Assembly: GCA_037383845.1 (NCBI GenBank) | Contig: JARRON010000013.1 | Span: forward strand, 1 to 64,000 | Source: JARRON01 sp037383845 | GTDB taxonomy: Bacteria > Pseudomonadota > Gammaproteobacteria > Steroidobacterales > XN24 | Length of the DNA stretch: 64,000 nucleotides | Direction of reading: 5' to 3' | Shown here: positions 38,658-47,268 of the stretch, one piece after another | Position numbering within the stretch: the first letter of the stretch is position 1 | Layout: each line of letters opens with the position of its first letter | The notes under the pieces: model-generated | Told to the model about the DNA's origin: nothing | Databases searched by the model: none | Seen by the model: only the letters and a program-made list of their open reading frames with translations | Made by a program: the position numbers and the translations under genes

Positions 38658-38753
38658 ATGATTCGCCGAAACGCGCACCTTCTCGTGGTTTCAATGCTGG
38701 TGCTGATCCCGCCGGCATTGTGCCTGCTGACGCTGAGCGCAGCCCTGGGCTGA
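38658..38753 (+). CDS. Putative 31-residue membrane peptide, copy 2
   Basis: A 31-codon ORF beginning M-I-R-R-N-A-H-L-L-V followed by a continuous hydrophobic segment (about residues 8-26) with P-P-A-L-C in the middle; it could span the membrane once. It is the counterpart of the ORF at 36692-36787 (same length, aligned motif R-N-A-H-x-L-V). It lies about 300 nt before the YidB-like DUF937 gene at 39055. GGAAGG and GGAAC precede the ATG at imperfect distances. Whether it is translated is unproven; a signal-peptide remnant or leader peptide are alternatives. Confidence 0.5.
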   Translation: MIRRNAHLLVVSMLVLIPPALCLLTLSAALG

Positions 38754-39054
38754 AAACGCGGGGTGGGATGCGCCTGCCCCCACGGGCGACCGGCGGGGGA
38801 CGGGCATTGCCTGTCGCGAAACATCCCCCTCGAGTGGGCTCCGCGAATTGCCTGGCTGGCTCACGGCGCGGGGGCCGTCCGGAGCACCAGCACCGTGACT
38901 GCGCCCGGTTGCAGCGCAACAAGCCGTGCGCAACGGGGACAGCGCCGCCCCGGGAGCCGCGGTTATTGCATGGATTGGTCCCTCTCGGCCCCCGGCTGGG
39001 ACCTGGCGAAAGAACCGCCGCGTGCCGGCGAGCTACCCATCGGAGGAGAGAACA
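38754..39054. other. Gap between small ORF and YidB-like gene
   Basis: About 300 nt of G+C-rich sequence without a convincing coding region. It ends in GGAGGAGAG, a consensus-like ribosome-binding site for the gene at 39055. I see no clear promoter or terminator. Confidence 0.4.
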
Positions 39055-39489
39055 ATGGGCCTGCTGGATTCCCTTCTGAAGAATGCCGACGCCCTCGGCA
39101 GCCTCAACCAAGTCCTGTCACAGAACCCCCAGATCGGCCAGGCACTGCACAGCCTGTTCAGCACCCGGGACCCGTCCGTGGGCGGCCACGGTGGCCTGGG
39201 CGACATACTCTCCGGTCTTGAGTCCAGTGGCCTCGCTGACGTGGTCGCCTCGTGGCTGGGCGGCGGTGACAACAAGGCCATCGCGCCTGCCGACCTGGAA
39301 TCGGCGCTGGGTCACGATACCGTGTCTCAGTTCGCCGGCAAGGCCGGTGTTTCCGGGGGCGAGGCCATCGCGCTCCTGGCAGGTCTCATGCCGCAGCTCG
39401 TGGACATGTTGAGCCCCCAGGGCCAGTTGCCGGAGTCCAGCGGCATGGAGAGCGTGCTGGCCGAGCTTCTGCAGGGCCGTCGCGTCTGA
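39055..39489 (+). CDS. YidB family DUF937 protein
   Basis: A 144-residue soluble protein of the DUF937/YidB family. It starts M-G-L-L-D-S-L-L-K-N and has the features of the family: a glycine-rich middle (G-G-L-G-D-I-L-S-G-L) and the conserved N-K-A-I-A-P-A-D-L-E-S-A-L-G..V-S-Q-F-A-G-K-A-G-V segment, with a helical C-terminus (L-M-P-Q-L-V-D). Its function is unknown. It may interact with the DUF937 domain of the protein at 37003-38340, but this is only suggested by proximity. The ribosome-binding site GGAGGAGAG is very strong. Confidence 0.85.
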   Translation: MGLLDSLLKNADALGSLNQVLSQNPQIGQALHSLFSTRDPSVGGHGGLGDILSGLESSGLADVVASWLGGGDNKAIAPADLESALGHDTVSQFAGKAGVSGGEAIALLAGLMPQLVDMLSPQGQLPESSGMESVLAELLQGRRV

Positions 39490-39630
39490 ACCGACGTTGA
39501 CCCGCCCCGAAGGGCCCAGGGCCCGTTGCGCGTGGCAGTTCGCGGCGGGAAGGCCGGCGAAAGCCGAGAGCCCCGCCGCCGGCCGCCGTTCGGCGAATCG
39601 GCAACCGGCGTCGGACCGAAAACAGGTCCG

Positions 39631-40539
39631 ATGAAGGGATTGCTGTGGTCGACGACTCGCCCGGGCCGGCGCCGGGCCGCTTGCGAGGCGCGGTCGCGCC
39701 GGAGTTCCGGGGCGGCGGCGCTTGCCGCGACGTTCGCAGTCTGCGCCGGCTGCAGCCTCTTCACCGCGGTAAACCTGGCCAGCCCGTCCGGCTATGTGGC
39801 GGAACGTGGCATCGCGTACGGTCCTGGCGAGCGACAGGCGCTCGACGCTTACCGCCCGTCCGCGGCGGCCGGGGACGCGTCACTCGTGGTGTTCTTTTAC
39901 GGTGGGGGCTGGCGAAGCGGGTCAAGGCAGGATTACGAGTTCGTTGCCTCTGCCCTGACGGCCCAGGGCTTCGTAGTGGTCATCCCGGATTACCGGCTCC
40001 ATCCGGAGGTGGCGTTTCCGGCGTTCGTGGAGGACGGCGCCCGGGCCGTGGCCTGGGCGGCGGAGAACGCTGAGCGGCTGGGGGCGTCCGGCCGGCGGCT
40101 GTTCCTGGCGGGGCATTCCGCCGGCGCGCACATCGCCGCCCTGCTTGCCCTGGATCCGCGCTACCTGGAGGCGGTGATGCCGGATCCGCCCGTGATCGCC
40201 GGCTTCGCCGGGCTCTCCGGCCCCTACGATTTCCTCCCGCTGGAGCCGGGCTATCTCCAGGCAGTCTTCCCGGAGCAGACCCGGGGGCAAAGCCAGCCCG
40301 TTGATTTCGCTTCCGCGGATGACCCGCCGGCTCTCCTCGTCCACGGGAAAGACGATACCCGGGTGCTGCCCGGCAACAGCGAGCACCTGGCTGCCGCGCT
40401 GGAGTCCGCCGGGGTCCCCGTGCGCCTGAGGTTGTACGAGGACACCGGCCACGCCGCCGTGGTCGCCGCGCTCGCACCACCCCTGGCGTTCCTTGCGCCT
40501 ACCCTGGAAGACCTGTCTGCTTTCGTCCGGTCGCGATGA
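39631..40539 (+). CDS. Alpha/beta hydrolase, carboxylesterase-like lipoprotein
   Basis: A 302-residue secreted or lipid-anchored hydrolase. The N-terminus is basic, then hydrophobic, with a lipobox-like V-C-A-G-C near residue 41. The alpha/beta-hydrolase features of the esterase/kynurenine-formamidase-like group are present: oxyanion G-G-G-W, nucleophile elbow G-H-S-A-G-A-H, the acid in H-G-K-D-D-T and the histidine in D-T-G-H-A. Substrate unknown. ATG at 39631 is uncertain because no good ribosome site is seen; starts further upstream lack a signal peptide. Confidence 0.8.
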   Translation: MKGLLWSTTRPGRRRAACEARSRRSSGAAALAATFAVCAGCSLFTAVNLASPSGYVAERGIAYGPGERQALDAYRPSAAAGDASLVVFFYGGGWRSGSRQDYEFVASALTAQGFVVVIPDYRLHPEVAFPAFVEDGARAVAWAAENAERLGASGRRLFLAGHSAGAHIAALLALDPRYLEAVMPDPPVIAGFAGLSGPYDFLPLEPGYLQAVFPEQTRGQSQPVDFASADDPPALLVHGKDDTRVLPGNSEHLAAALESAGVPVRLRLYEDTGHAAVVAALAPPLAFLAPTLEDLSAFVRSR

Positions 40540-40578
40540 GAGCTGGAGCCGGAACCGACTGCCCGCGGCTTCCGCCGG

Positions 40579-40587
40579 TGCTATGAT
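40579..40587 (+). promoter_or_regulatory. Extended -10 promoter for the AsmA gene
   Basis: T-G-C followed by TATGAT, an extended -10, about 80 nt before the AsmA-family ATG. No -35 is obvious. Confidence 0.4.
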
Positions 40588-40667
40588 CGTGAGGCCGTCG
40601 GCCAACAGCGGCTGATACGCCGTTCCGGCCTGTCCGGCACCCCATGCCAACTCCCCGGGGAGCCCCG

Positions 40668-43025
40668 ATGAGAAAGTTTCTTTACGCCCTGGCAATCACG
40701 ATCGGCGTACTTGTGGCACTGCTCGTGCTGGTTCTCTTCTTCTTCGATTTCGGTCGCTTCCGGCCCCAGCTGGAGGCAGCCGCCAGCGAGGCCCTCGGCC
40801 GCCCCCTCGAGATCAACGGGCCGTTCGAGGTCCGCGTGCTGCCCAATCCCCGGGTTGTCGTCGAGGGCCTGACTCTTGCCAATGCGCCCTGGTCTTCCCA
40901 GGCCACCATGGCCAGCGTGGATCACTTCTCTGCCCGGATCGACCTGTTCTCGCTCCTGTCTGGCCCCGTGGTCGTCGAGGAACTGCGCGTGAAGGGCGTC
41001 GACCTGCTGGTCGAGGAGGGCCCTGAAGGCCAGAACAACTGGACCTTCGGCGAAGGGCAGCCGGAGGAGCCGGAGCCGTCAGAGGACGATGGGAAGCCGG
41101 GCGAACCGGCCGTGGTGCTGTTCGCGGACGTGCAGGACGTGGAAATCATCATGAGAAGGCCCGGTGAGGAAGACCGTGTCATCACGGTATCCAGCCTCCG
41201 GGCGCAGGAGGAGCAGGACGCAATCGCCCTGTCGGGGGCGGGCAACGTTCTTGGCCTTCCCCTGGACCTGGGCGGGCAGATCGCCCCCCTGTCCCGGCTT
41301 AAGGAGGGTGCCGGCGCCGGCTACGAGGTAACGGGAAACCTTGGCCAGCTGGCATTCGCACTGGAGGGTGGTTCCGCCGCGCCGGAGGCCGGCGAGGCGC
41401 CGTCCCGCCTGGAGGCCTCCCTGAAAACCCCTGCCATCGAGGAGCTCTTGTCGGCAGCCCGGGTGGAATCCTCCCTGGCGGGCGCCTGGTCCATGGATGC
41501 CAGTCTGACGGCGCGGCCGGACCAGGCCGAACTTGCCCTGGAAAGCCTTCTCAACGACGTCAGCGCCACAGCGAACGTGGTCTTTACCCGCTCCGCGGTG
41601 GACTTCGACGCGCAGGTTGCGCCGCTTGACAAGGCAGGAGGGCTGCTGGAGGTGGAGGGGCTGCCGCCGGAGGCCCTTTCGGTCCGGGGCAGGGCCATGC
41701 CCGGCGACGAGTCCGTTCGCCTCGAGAATGTGGTCATCCAGGTGGGGGAAGACGCAGCCGCGCTTCTCGACGGCACGCTTTCCGGCTCGGTCGGCGAGAC
41801 GACGGACCTGGCGTTCGACTTCTCCGGGACCAGCATCAGCGCCCTCAGGGCCGACCTGCCGGCGCTTCCTTTCAGCGCCAGCGGCAGGGTCGTCTACGCT
41901 CCGTCCAGCCTGAAGCTCGAGCCCCTGGAGGCCCGGGTCGGCGACAGCGACCTCTCCGGCAGCCTGGACGTCGCCTTCGGGCAACCCGTGTCCGTACGCG
42001 GAGAACTGCAGTCCCGGCTCCTGGACCTTTCCCCTTTTATGCCGGATGACACCACCGAGGAGCAGCCGTCTGCCGAGGCGCCTGAAGAAGCCCCGGAGGA
42101 AGCGCCGGCCGAGAAGATTTTCACGGATGAACCCCTGCCGCTGGACGGACTTGCCCGGGCGAATGCTGACCTGAAGCTGGGCATCGATGAAATTCGCCTG
42201 GCTCACTCGTCAATCGAAGACTTCGAGGCCCAGCTCACCCTGGACGACGGCCGGCTCGAGGTCGTGCAGCGCCTGTCCGGGCTTCAGGGCGGCGGTGCCG
42301 CGTCGCATACCATTCTCACTGCGTCGGGAACCACCGCCGACCTGAAGACCCGGGTGCGCATGGAGAAGCTTGCGGCCCGCCTGCTGTCAGGGCCTGACGT
42401 GCCTGCGGAAGAAGTCCCCAGGGTGGACATCACGGTCGATCTGGCCGCCCGGGGCGCGACGACCCACGAGCTCGCCTCCTCGCTTACCGGGCGGCTGCTG
42501 TTCACCCAGGCGCCCGGCAAGATAAAGAACAGCCTCGTCGGCAAGTTCTCGGGTGACATCATCGCCCAGCTGTTCTCGGCCCTGAACCCGTTCGCGGAGA
42601 CGGACGAGTTTTCGAAGCTGGAGTGCACCATCATGTCCACCCGCTTCGTCGGCGGGCTGGGAGAAACCGACGGCTTCCTCATGCAGACGGAGAAGCTGCA
42701 GATCGTCGGCAGCGGCACGGTCGACCTGAACGAAGAGCAGCTGGAGTTCGAGTTCAACACCAAGCCCCGGTCGGGCGTGGGCGTCAGCGCCGACATGTTC
42801 GTCACCCCGTTCGTCAAGCTGTCCGGCCCGCTGGCCCAACCTGGCGTGGCCCTCAATGCCAAGGGCGCACTGCTCAGTGGCGGCGCCGCGATCGCCACAG
42901 GCGGGCTTTCGTTCCTGGTCCAGGGCCTGTTCGACCGGGCGTCGGCGGAGGGCGATCGTTGCGCCCGGACGCTGGAAGAGGTCAGCGCCCATATCTCCAT
43001 GGAGGAAGTGCTGGGTAGCGAATAA
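40668..43025 (+). CDS. AsmA family protein
   Basis: A large inner-membrane-anchored, mostly periplasmic protein of 785 residues. It has an N-terminal transmembrane helix (about 5-25) followed at once by the AsmA signature (F-D-F-G-R-F-R-P-Q-L-E-A-A-A-S-E-A-L-G-R). Repeating beta-rich segments follow and the C-terminal region (about 600-740) resembles the AsmA domain tail. AsmA-like proteins belong to the repeating-beta-groove group that moves phospholipid between membranes. An acidic, Pro/Glu-rich insert lies near residue 465. ATG 40668 has GGGGAG upstream. Confidence 0.9.
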   Translation: MRKFLYALAITIGVLVALLVLVLFFFDFGRFRPQLEAAASEALGRPLEINGPFEVRVLPNPRVVVEGLTLANAPWSSQATMASVDHFSARIDLFSLLSGPVVVEELRVKGVDLLVEEGPEGQNNWTFGEGQPEEPEPSEDDGKPGEPAVVLFADVQDVEIIMRRPGEEDRVITVSSLRAQEEQDAIALSGAGNVLGLPLDLGGQIAPLSRLKEGAGAGYEVTGNLGQLAFALEGGSAAPEAGEAPSRLEASLKTPAIEELLSAARVESSLAGAWSMDASLTARPDQAELALESLLNDVSATANVVFTRSAVDFDAQVAPLDKAGGLLEVEGLPPEALSVRGRAMPGDESVRLENVVIQVGEDAAALLDGTLSGSVGETTDLAFDFSGTSISALRADLPALPFSASGRVVYAPSSLKLEPLEARVGDSDLSGSLDVAFGQPVSVRGELQSRLLDLSPFMPDDTTEEQPSAEAPEEAPEEAPAEKIFTDEPLPLDGLARANADLKLGIDEIRLAHSSIEDFEAQLTLDDGRLEVVQRLSGLQGGGAASHTILTASGTTADLKTRVRMEKLAARLLSGPDVPAEEVPRVDITVDLAARGATTHELASSLTGRLLFTQAPGKIKNSLVGKFSGDIIAQLFSALNPFAETDEFSKLECTIMSTRFVGGLGETDGFLMQTEKLQIVGSGTVDLNEEQLEFEFNTKPRSGVGVSADMFVTPFVKLSGPLAQPGVALNAKGALLSGGAAIATGGLSFLVQGLFDRASAEGDRCARTLEEVSAHISMEEVLGSE

Positions 43026-43036
43026 CCGTTCCGGGA

Positions 43037-43909
43037 TTACTGGCGGCTTCCGGATGCGGCTCCGGACACCAGCCCGCGGGCGACCGAGTAGAGCACCCAC
43101 AGGATCAGCAGTGGCACTATGAGGGTCTGGAGCAGGAAGACCACCACCAGGTCGACGACATGCTCCGCGGTGGCGCCCAGGCTGGCCTTGAGTTCCGCGA
43201 ACCGCGCGCGCAGATCCAGCCACTGGAGCGTGCTGTCGATCTTATCGCCCACGTAGTCCTGCAGGCCTTCCAGCCAGCCCCCATCGCCCTCCTCCCCGGG
43301 CGCCTCGGCGGGCGACGCCATGGCGTCGTTCATTGCTTCCAGCTCCGAGCTGACCTCGGCCATGGCCGCCTCGCTGGCAACGTACCGGTCCTCCAGGAAA
43401 TGGGTGAAAACCTGGTCGGAACCCAGCACTGACAGGGGCACCGCGAAGCGGGCCAGCAGGGCCAGGATCACCAGGTTGCCGAGCCAGCGGGGCGTCCCCG
43501 CGCCCCGGGCATACCACAGTGCCCACGCTCCCAGGAGCAGTGTCAGCACGAGTTTCAGGGACTCGTGCTGGCCCATGGACAGCAGCACCTGCTGCACGCC
43601 GAAGGAAACGGTCGCCGCAAGCATCAGGTCGGCGAACTGCTCTACCAGGTCGTTGAGCGGATCCAGGACCTCGCCGACGCTGAAGGTGGCGGTGACCCCG
43701 ACGCCGCCACTGAGCTCCGTGCCCTGGGCGACGGAGATCGCAGCGTTCAGCCCCCGGGCGGTAGCGAAAGTGACGAACGCTCTCGCCGTGCCGGCAGCCA
43801 GGCTCGCCTCGGCCCGGTCGTCCAGGGGCGCAAACCACGCCGCCAGGGCCACCAGCGCCACGCCGGCGAGCACCAGGACACGGCGGCCTGCACCTTCACG
43901 TGATGTCAT
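43037..43909 (-). CDS. Uncharacterised multi-pass membrane protein
   Basis: I do not recognise this 290-residue protein. It has an N-terminal basic segment and membrane helix (10-28), a periplasmic-looking loop, several hydrophobic segments (about 90-110, 118-133, 140-162) and a C-terminal helix (about 253-280). Between these lies an acidic helical region (about 175-245) with a proline/glycine break. The stop is 11 nt from the convergent AsmA stop. No motif gives a function. Confidence 0.55.
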   Translation of the reverse strand: MTSREGAGRRVLVLAGVALVALAAWFAPLDDRAEASLAAGTARAFVTFATARGLNAAISVAQGTELSGGVGVTATFSVGEVLDPLNDLVEQFADLMLAATVSFGVQQVLLSMGQHESLKLVLTLLLGAWALWYARGAGTPRWLGNLVILALLARFAVPLSVLGSDQVFTHFLEDRYVASEAAMAEVSSELEAMNDAMASPAEAPGEEGDGGWLEGLQDYVGDKIDSTLQWLDLRARFAELKASLGATAEHVVDLVVVFLLQTLIVPLLILWVLYSVARGLVSGAASGSRQ

Positions 43910-44123
43910 GTCTCGATGGCCCCTCGCTGCGCCGGGTCGGCCCGGCCTGCGCCGGGAAGGATGCGGGTCCGGACCGCCCTTGTCGACCCGCGGCAGCCCG
44001 CCGGCGTTCGCTCTGGCTCAGGAGCAGGGGACAGCCGCAGCGATTCAGCAGCGGCCCGGCAGCGGAACGCAGACTCCCGCAGAGCGGCAGCGGACCGCCT
44101 CGGGATGAGGCCGGGGAAGTGCT
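43910..44123. other. G+C-rich gap, nothing recognised
   Basis: About 210 nt between the uncharacterised membrane protein and the kinase gene. Several small inverted repeats occur but no clear promoter, gene or terminator. Confidence 0.4.
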
Positions 44124-45282
44124 TCAGGCGTGGGGCTGGCCGCCGGCCTGCAGCCGCTGGATGAGCGTACGCAGGAACATCCGGTTGAAGCGAAGCTGGG
44201 CGGGCGCCGACAGGGTCTCCAGGAGCGTGGAGCTGACCTGCAGCATCGTCACCGGCGTCCGTGAGCGGATCGTCGCGGTACGGCGGGCGTTGGGCACCGC
44301 ACTGGTTTCGCCGAAGCAGTCGCCGGCAGCCAGCGAGCCGATGCGCTGGTCGTCGGATTCGACGTCCACCTGCCCGGCCACGATCACATAAAAGCGATCG
44401 TCCATCTCTCCCTGCCGGACGATTTCCTGCTCCGGAAGGTACTCCCGCCACTCCGCTGCCTTCATGAGCTCGCGAATCTCGTGATGAGAGAAATCATGGA
44501 AGAAGCGCAGGCCGCGCAGGATCGTCAGCCGGTCGCGGTCGTTCTCAGGCTCCCGGCCCTGGCGCAGGGCCTGGTGGACCCGCGTCAGGTCGGCCGCCAT
44601 TTCCAGGGCGGACCCGTACCGGTCCTCGGGCTTCTTGTGCATCGCCCGCCAGACCACTTCCTCCAGCGCCTCCGGCACCCCTTCCCGCAGGGAGTGGATC
44701 GGCGCCGGGGTGGCGAACACGATCTTGTGCAGGAGCTTTGCCAGGTTGGCAGCCTTGTAAGGCCGGCGGCCGGCCAGCAGCTCGTAAAGCACCGCGCCCA
44801 GGGAATAGATATCCGAGGCCGGCCCCAGCTCCTCGGCCTTGACCTGCTCCGGCGACATGTAGCTCGGGGAACCGGCGACGCCGCGGATGCTGGATACCTC
44901 GGTGTCCCGCCACAGGGCGATGCCGAAGTCGATGAGCCGGACCTCGTTCTCCACCGTCAGCATGATGTTGCTCGGCTTGACGTCCCGGTGGACAACGCCC
45001 CGGCTGTGGGCGTAGTGCAGGGCCCGGGCGGCGCTGAAGATGACCCGCAGGACCTCCTCGTAGGGAAGAAGGTTGTCCGGGCGGCAGTAGGCCGAGAGGG
45101 TACGCGCGCCGTGGACATGCTCCATGACCACGTAATAGCGGCCCTTCTCCTCGCCGGCGTCGTAGATGGGCAGCACGTTCGGGTGCTGGAGCCGCACGGA
45201 TGATGTGGTACTTGCCGATCTTCTCGGGCATGGCCGGCGTCACCGCCTGCGCGATCCCGACGTTGTCTTGCGCTTCCATCAT
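44124..45282 (-). pseudogene. Ser/Thr protein kinase with cyclic-nucleotide domain, N-lobe deleted
   Basis: The gene starts 2 nt after the pgpA stop (ATG at 45282) and encodes about 27 residues ending K-I-G-K-Y-H-I-I-R, the usual start of a Hanks kinase. At about 45210-45204 the frame changes and the sequence resumes in another frame at R-L-Q-H-P-N-V-L-P-I-Y-D, normally about 55-65 residues further on. The glycine loop and ATP lysine are therefore missing. The rest is good: H-R-D-V-K-P-S-N, I-D-F-G-I-A, M-S-P-E, then a cyclic-nucleotide-binding domain in the last 120 residues (with the G-D-C-F-G-E-T and R-R-T-A-T cassette). The gap of perhaps 150-200 bp is either a real deletion or an assembly collapse. 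Confidence 0.8.
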
Positions 45283-45284
45283 GG

Positions 45285-45761
45285 CTACGCCACGAACAGC
45301 CTCCAGGCCAGTACGACCAGCACGCCATACCCGGCGGCCAGCAGGTCGTCGAGCATAATGCCGAGACCGCCTCCCAGGGCGTGATCCACGTCGCGAATGG
45401 GCCAGGGCTTTACGATGTCGAAAAACCGGAAAATCAGGAAGCCGGCCAGCGCCCATTGCCATCCCGGGGGCGCGGCCAGCATCACCACGAGATAGCCCAC
45501 CACCTCATCCCAGACGATGCCCGGGTGGTCGTGGACACCGAGCCGCCGCGCGCTGACTTCGCAGATCCACACTCCGACCAGGAATAACGCGGCCACCACG
45601 CAGGCCCGGCCTGTGAAGCTCATCAGCCGCAGGACCGGGTCCAGGGCCACGCCCAGAAGCGTCCCGAAGGTCCCGGGCGCCACCGGGGCGAGCCCGAGGC
45701 CGAAGCCGGTGGACAACAGGTGGACCGGATCCTTCAGGATCCCCGGCCTGAGACGGGTCAC
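45285..45761 (-). CDS. pgpA: Phosphatidylglycerophosphatase A
   Basis: PgpA dephosphorylates phosphatidylglycerophosphate to phosphatidylglycerol in the inner membrane. The 158-residue protein has about four membrane segments and the family motifs G-F-G-L-G-L-A-P-V-A-P-G-T-F-G, D-E-V-V-G-Y, and F-R-F-F-D-I-V-K-P-W-P-I. GTG 45761 overlaps the thiL stop (GTGA). Confidence 0.94.
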   Translation of the reverse strand: MTRLRPGILKDPVHLLSTGFGLGLAPVAPGTFGTLLGVALDPVLRLMSFTGRACVVAALFLVGVWICEVSARRLGVHDHPGIVWDEVVGYLVVMLAAPPGWQWALAGFLIFRFFDIVKPWPIRDVDHALGGGLGIMLDDLLAAGYGVLVVLAWRLFVA

Positions 45762-46705
45762 CGGCGGCTCCGGAAGTGGTCCCAGCCGCCGGTGCCCACC
45801 TGGATCTCCCGGCCCAGCAATTCCACCACCAGACCCGGCGCCTCGCGTATCTCGCCGATCCGGCTGGGGGTCACGGGCCAGTCGACGCAGGCCTTCTTGA
45901 GTTCCGGCTCTGCAGCCCGTGGCACGGTGAAACAAAGCTGGTAGTCGTCGCCGCCGTGGAGCGCCATTTTCAGACCCGCGTCGGCGCCGCCGCGCCTGGC
46001 GGCCGCCGCCAGGGGCAGGGCCTCGAGGCGCACCCTGGCACCCACCCCGGAGGCCTCCAGAATATGGCCCAGGTCCGCGGCCAGGCCGTCGGAGATGTCG
46101 ATGGCAGCGCTGGCGACGCCTCGCAGTGCCCGTCCCTCGGCCAGCCGCGGTTGCGGTCGCAGGAAGGCCCGGGCCGCCTCACGGTCGCCCGCCCGCCACG
46201 CGGCGAGTCCGCCCGCGCCGGCGCCCAGGGGGCCGGTGATCCATATGCCGTCGCCCGGCCGGGCGCCGGAACGCATCAGGGCCTGCCGGGCGGGCACGAA
46301 ACCGGTGAGAGCCACCGTCACCGAGCAGGGGCCCCGGCTCATGTCACCGCCGACGAGGCTGGTACCCGTCTCCGCTGCTAGGGCGCCGAAGCCGCGAACG
46401 AAGGCGTCCACCCAGCCGGCGTCTCCCTGCGGCAGGGTCACGGAAAGCAGCGCCCATGCGGGGTCCGCGCCCATGGCCGCCAGGTCCGAGAGATTCACCG
46501 CCAGGCAGCGCCAGCCCACGTCCTCCGGGTCCAGGTCCTCCGGGAAATGGACGCCCGCAACGCAGGTGTCCACGGTCTGGACCAGGAGCCCGGTGCGAGG
46601 CGGACGGAGCAGGGCCGCATCATCCCCCGGCCCCGTGACCACATCCTTCCTATCCGCCGGCAGCGCCGAGGCGATGCGGGCAATGAGGTCGAATTCGCCG
46701 GTCAC
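45758..46705 (-). CDS. thiL: Thiamine-phosphate kinase
   Basis: ThiL phosphorylates thiamine monophosphate to the diphosphate cofactor. The 315-residue protein shows the PurM-like ATPase family motifs: G-P-G-D-D-A-A, G-G-D-M-S-R-G, D-I-S-D-G-L-A-A-D-L-G-H and G-G-D-D-Y-Q-L. GTG 46705 overlaps the DUF2889 stop and gives the expected V-T-G-E-F-D-L-I start. Cotranscription with nusB and rib genes is standard. Confidence 0.96.
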   Translation of the reverse strand: MTGEFDLIARIASALPADRKDVVTGPGDDAALLRPPRTGLLVQTVDTCVAGVHFPEDLDPEDVGWRCLAVNLSDLAAMGADPAWALLSVTLPQGDAGWVDAFVRGFGALAAETGTSLVGGDMSRGPCSVTVALTGFVPARQALMRSGARPGDGIWITGPLGAGAGGLAAWRAGDREAARAFLRPQPRLAEGRALRGVASAAIDISDGLAADLGHILEASGVGARVRLEALPLAAAARRGGADAGLKMALHGGDDYQLCFTVPRAAEPELKKACVDWPVTPSRIGEIREAPGLVVELLGREIQVGTGGWDHFRSRR

Positions 46706-47262
46706 TCGCGGCCCCGGTACCAGCGGGGATACAGCTCCCGCACCACGGGCCCGTCCGTGGCCAGCGCGTGACAGCCGTCCAGGTGGCCGGGCTTGCGGTC
46801 GCCGGGCCCCCTGTCGCCGCCTGTCTCCCGTGCCCGCACCGGGAAGATGGTCTGGACGGCCACGACCGCAAGTTCCTGGATCAGCCGGGTGATGTGGGTG
46901 CAACCGGAGACACCGCCGAGTCGCTCACGGACGAGGCGGGTCCAGCCGGGCTCGAGCCGGGTACCCACGAGGGTCCCGTAGGCGGATTCGATCTCCGCGC
47001 AATTAGGAAACGGATGATGATCGGAGGACACCACCAGCTCCCGGACTTCCATCCGGTCGTCCAGCGTCAGGCGGGCCCACATGTCATGGACGGGCGCGCC
47101 CGGCTCCATCCGGCCCCGCCAGCTGCTGTCGAAGGCGTATTCCTTGGTATCCAACATCCGGCCCTCGATGTCCCAGAGACCGTCTTCGCGACGGAAACCG
47201 CGGCACAGAATCTGCCGCTGGTGCAGGGCTTCCCGGGCAACATGGATCTCTGGCAGAGGCAT
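46702..47262 (-). CDS. DUF2889 family protein
   Basis: A 186-residue soluble protein of family DUF2889, function unknown. The family pattern is present: H-Q-R-Q-I-L-C-R-G-F-R-R-E-D-G-L-W-D-I-E near the N-terminus and C-T-H-I-T-R-L-I in the middle. It is inserted between nusB and thiL, which are usually adjacent, with 6 nt to nusB and a 4-nt overlap to thiL. Confidence 0.85.
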   Translation of the reverse strand: MPLPEIHVAREALHQRQILCRGFRREDGLWDIEGRMLDTKEYAFDSSWRGRMEPGAPVHDMWARLTLDDRMEVRELVVSSDHHPFPNCAEIESAYGTLVGTRLEPGWTRLVRERLGGVSGCTHITRLIQELAVVAVQTIFPVRARETGGDRGPGDRKPGHLDGCHALATDGPVVRELYPRWYRGRE

Positions 47263-47268
47263 GGGCAG

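Noticed and set aside
43916..44164. An 82-codon plus-strand frame in the 43.9-44.1 kb gap
   Set aside because: Arginine/alanine-rich composition typical of chance frames, no ribosome site, and it runs into the kinase gene antisense.
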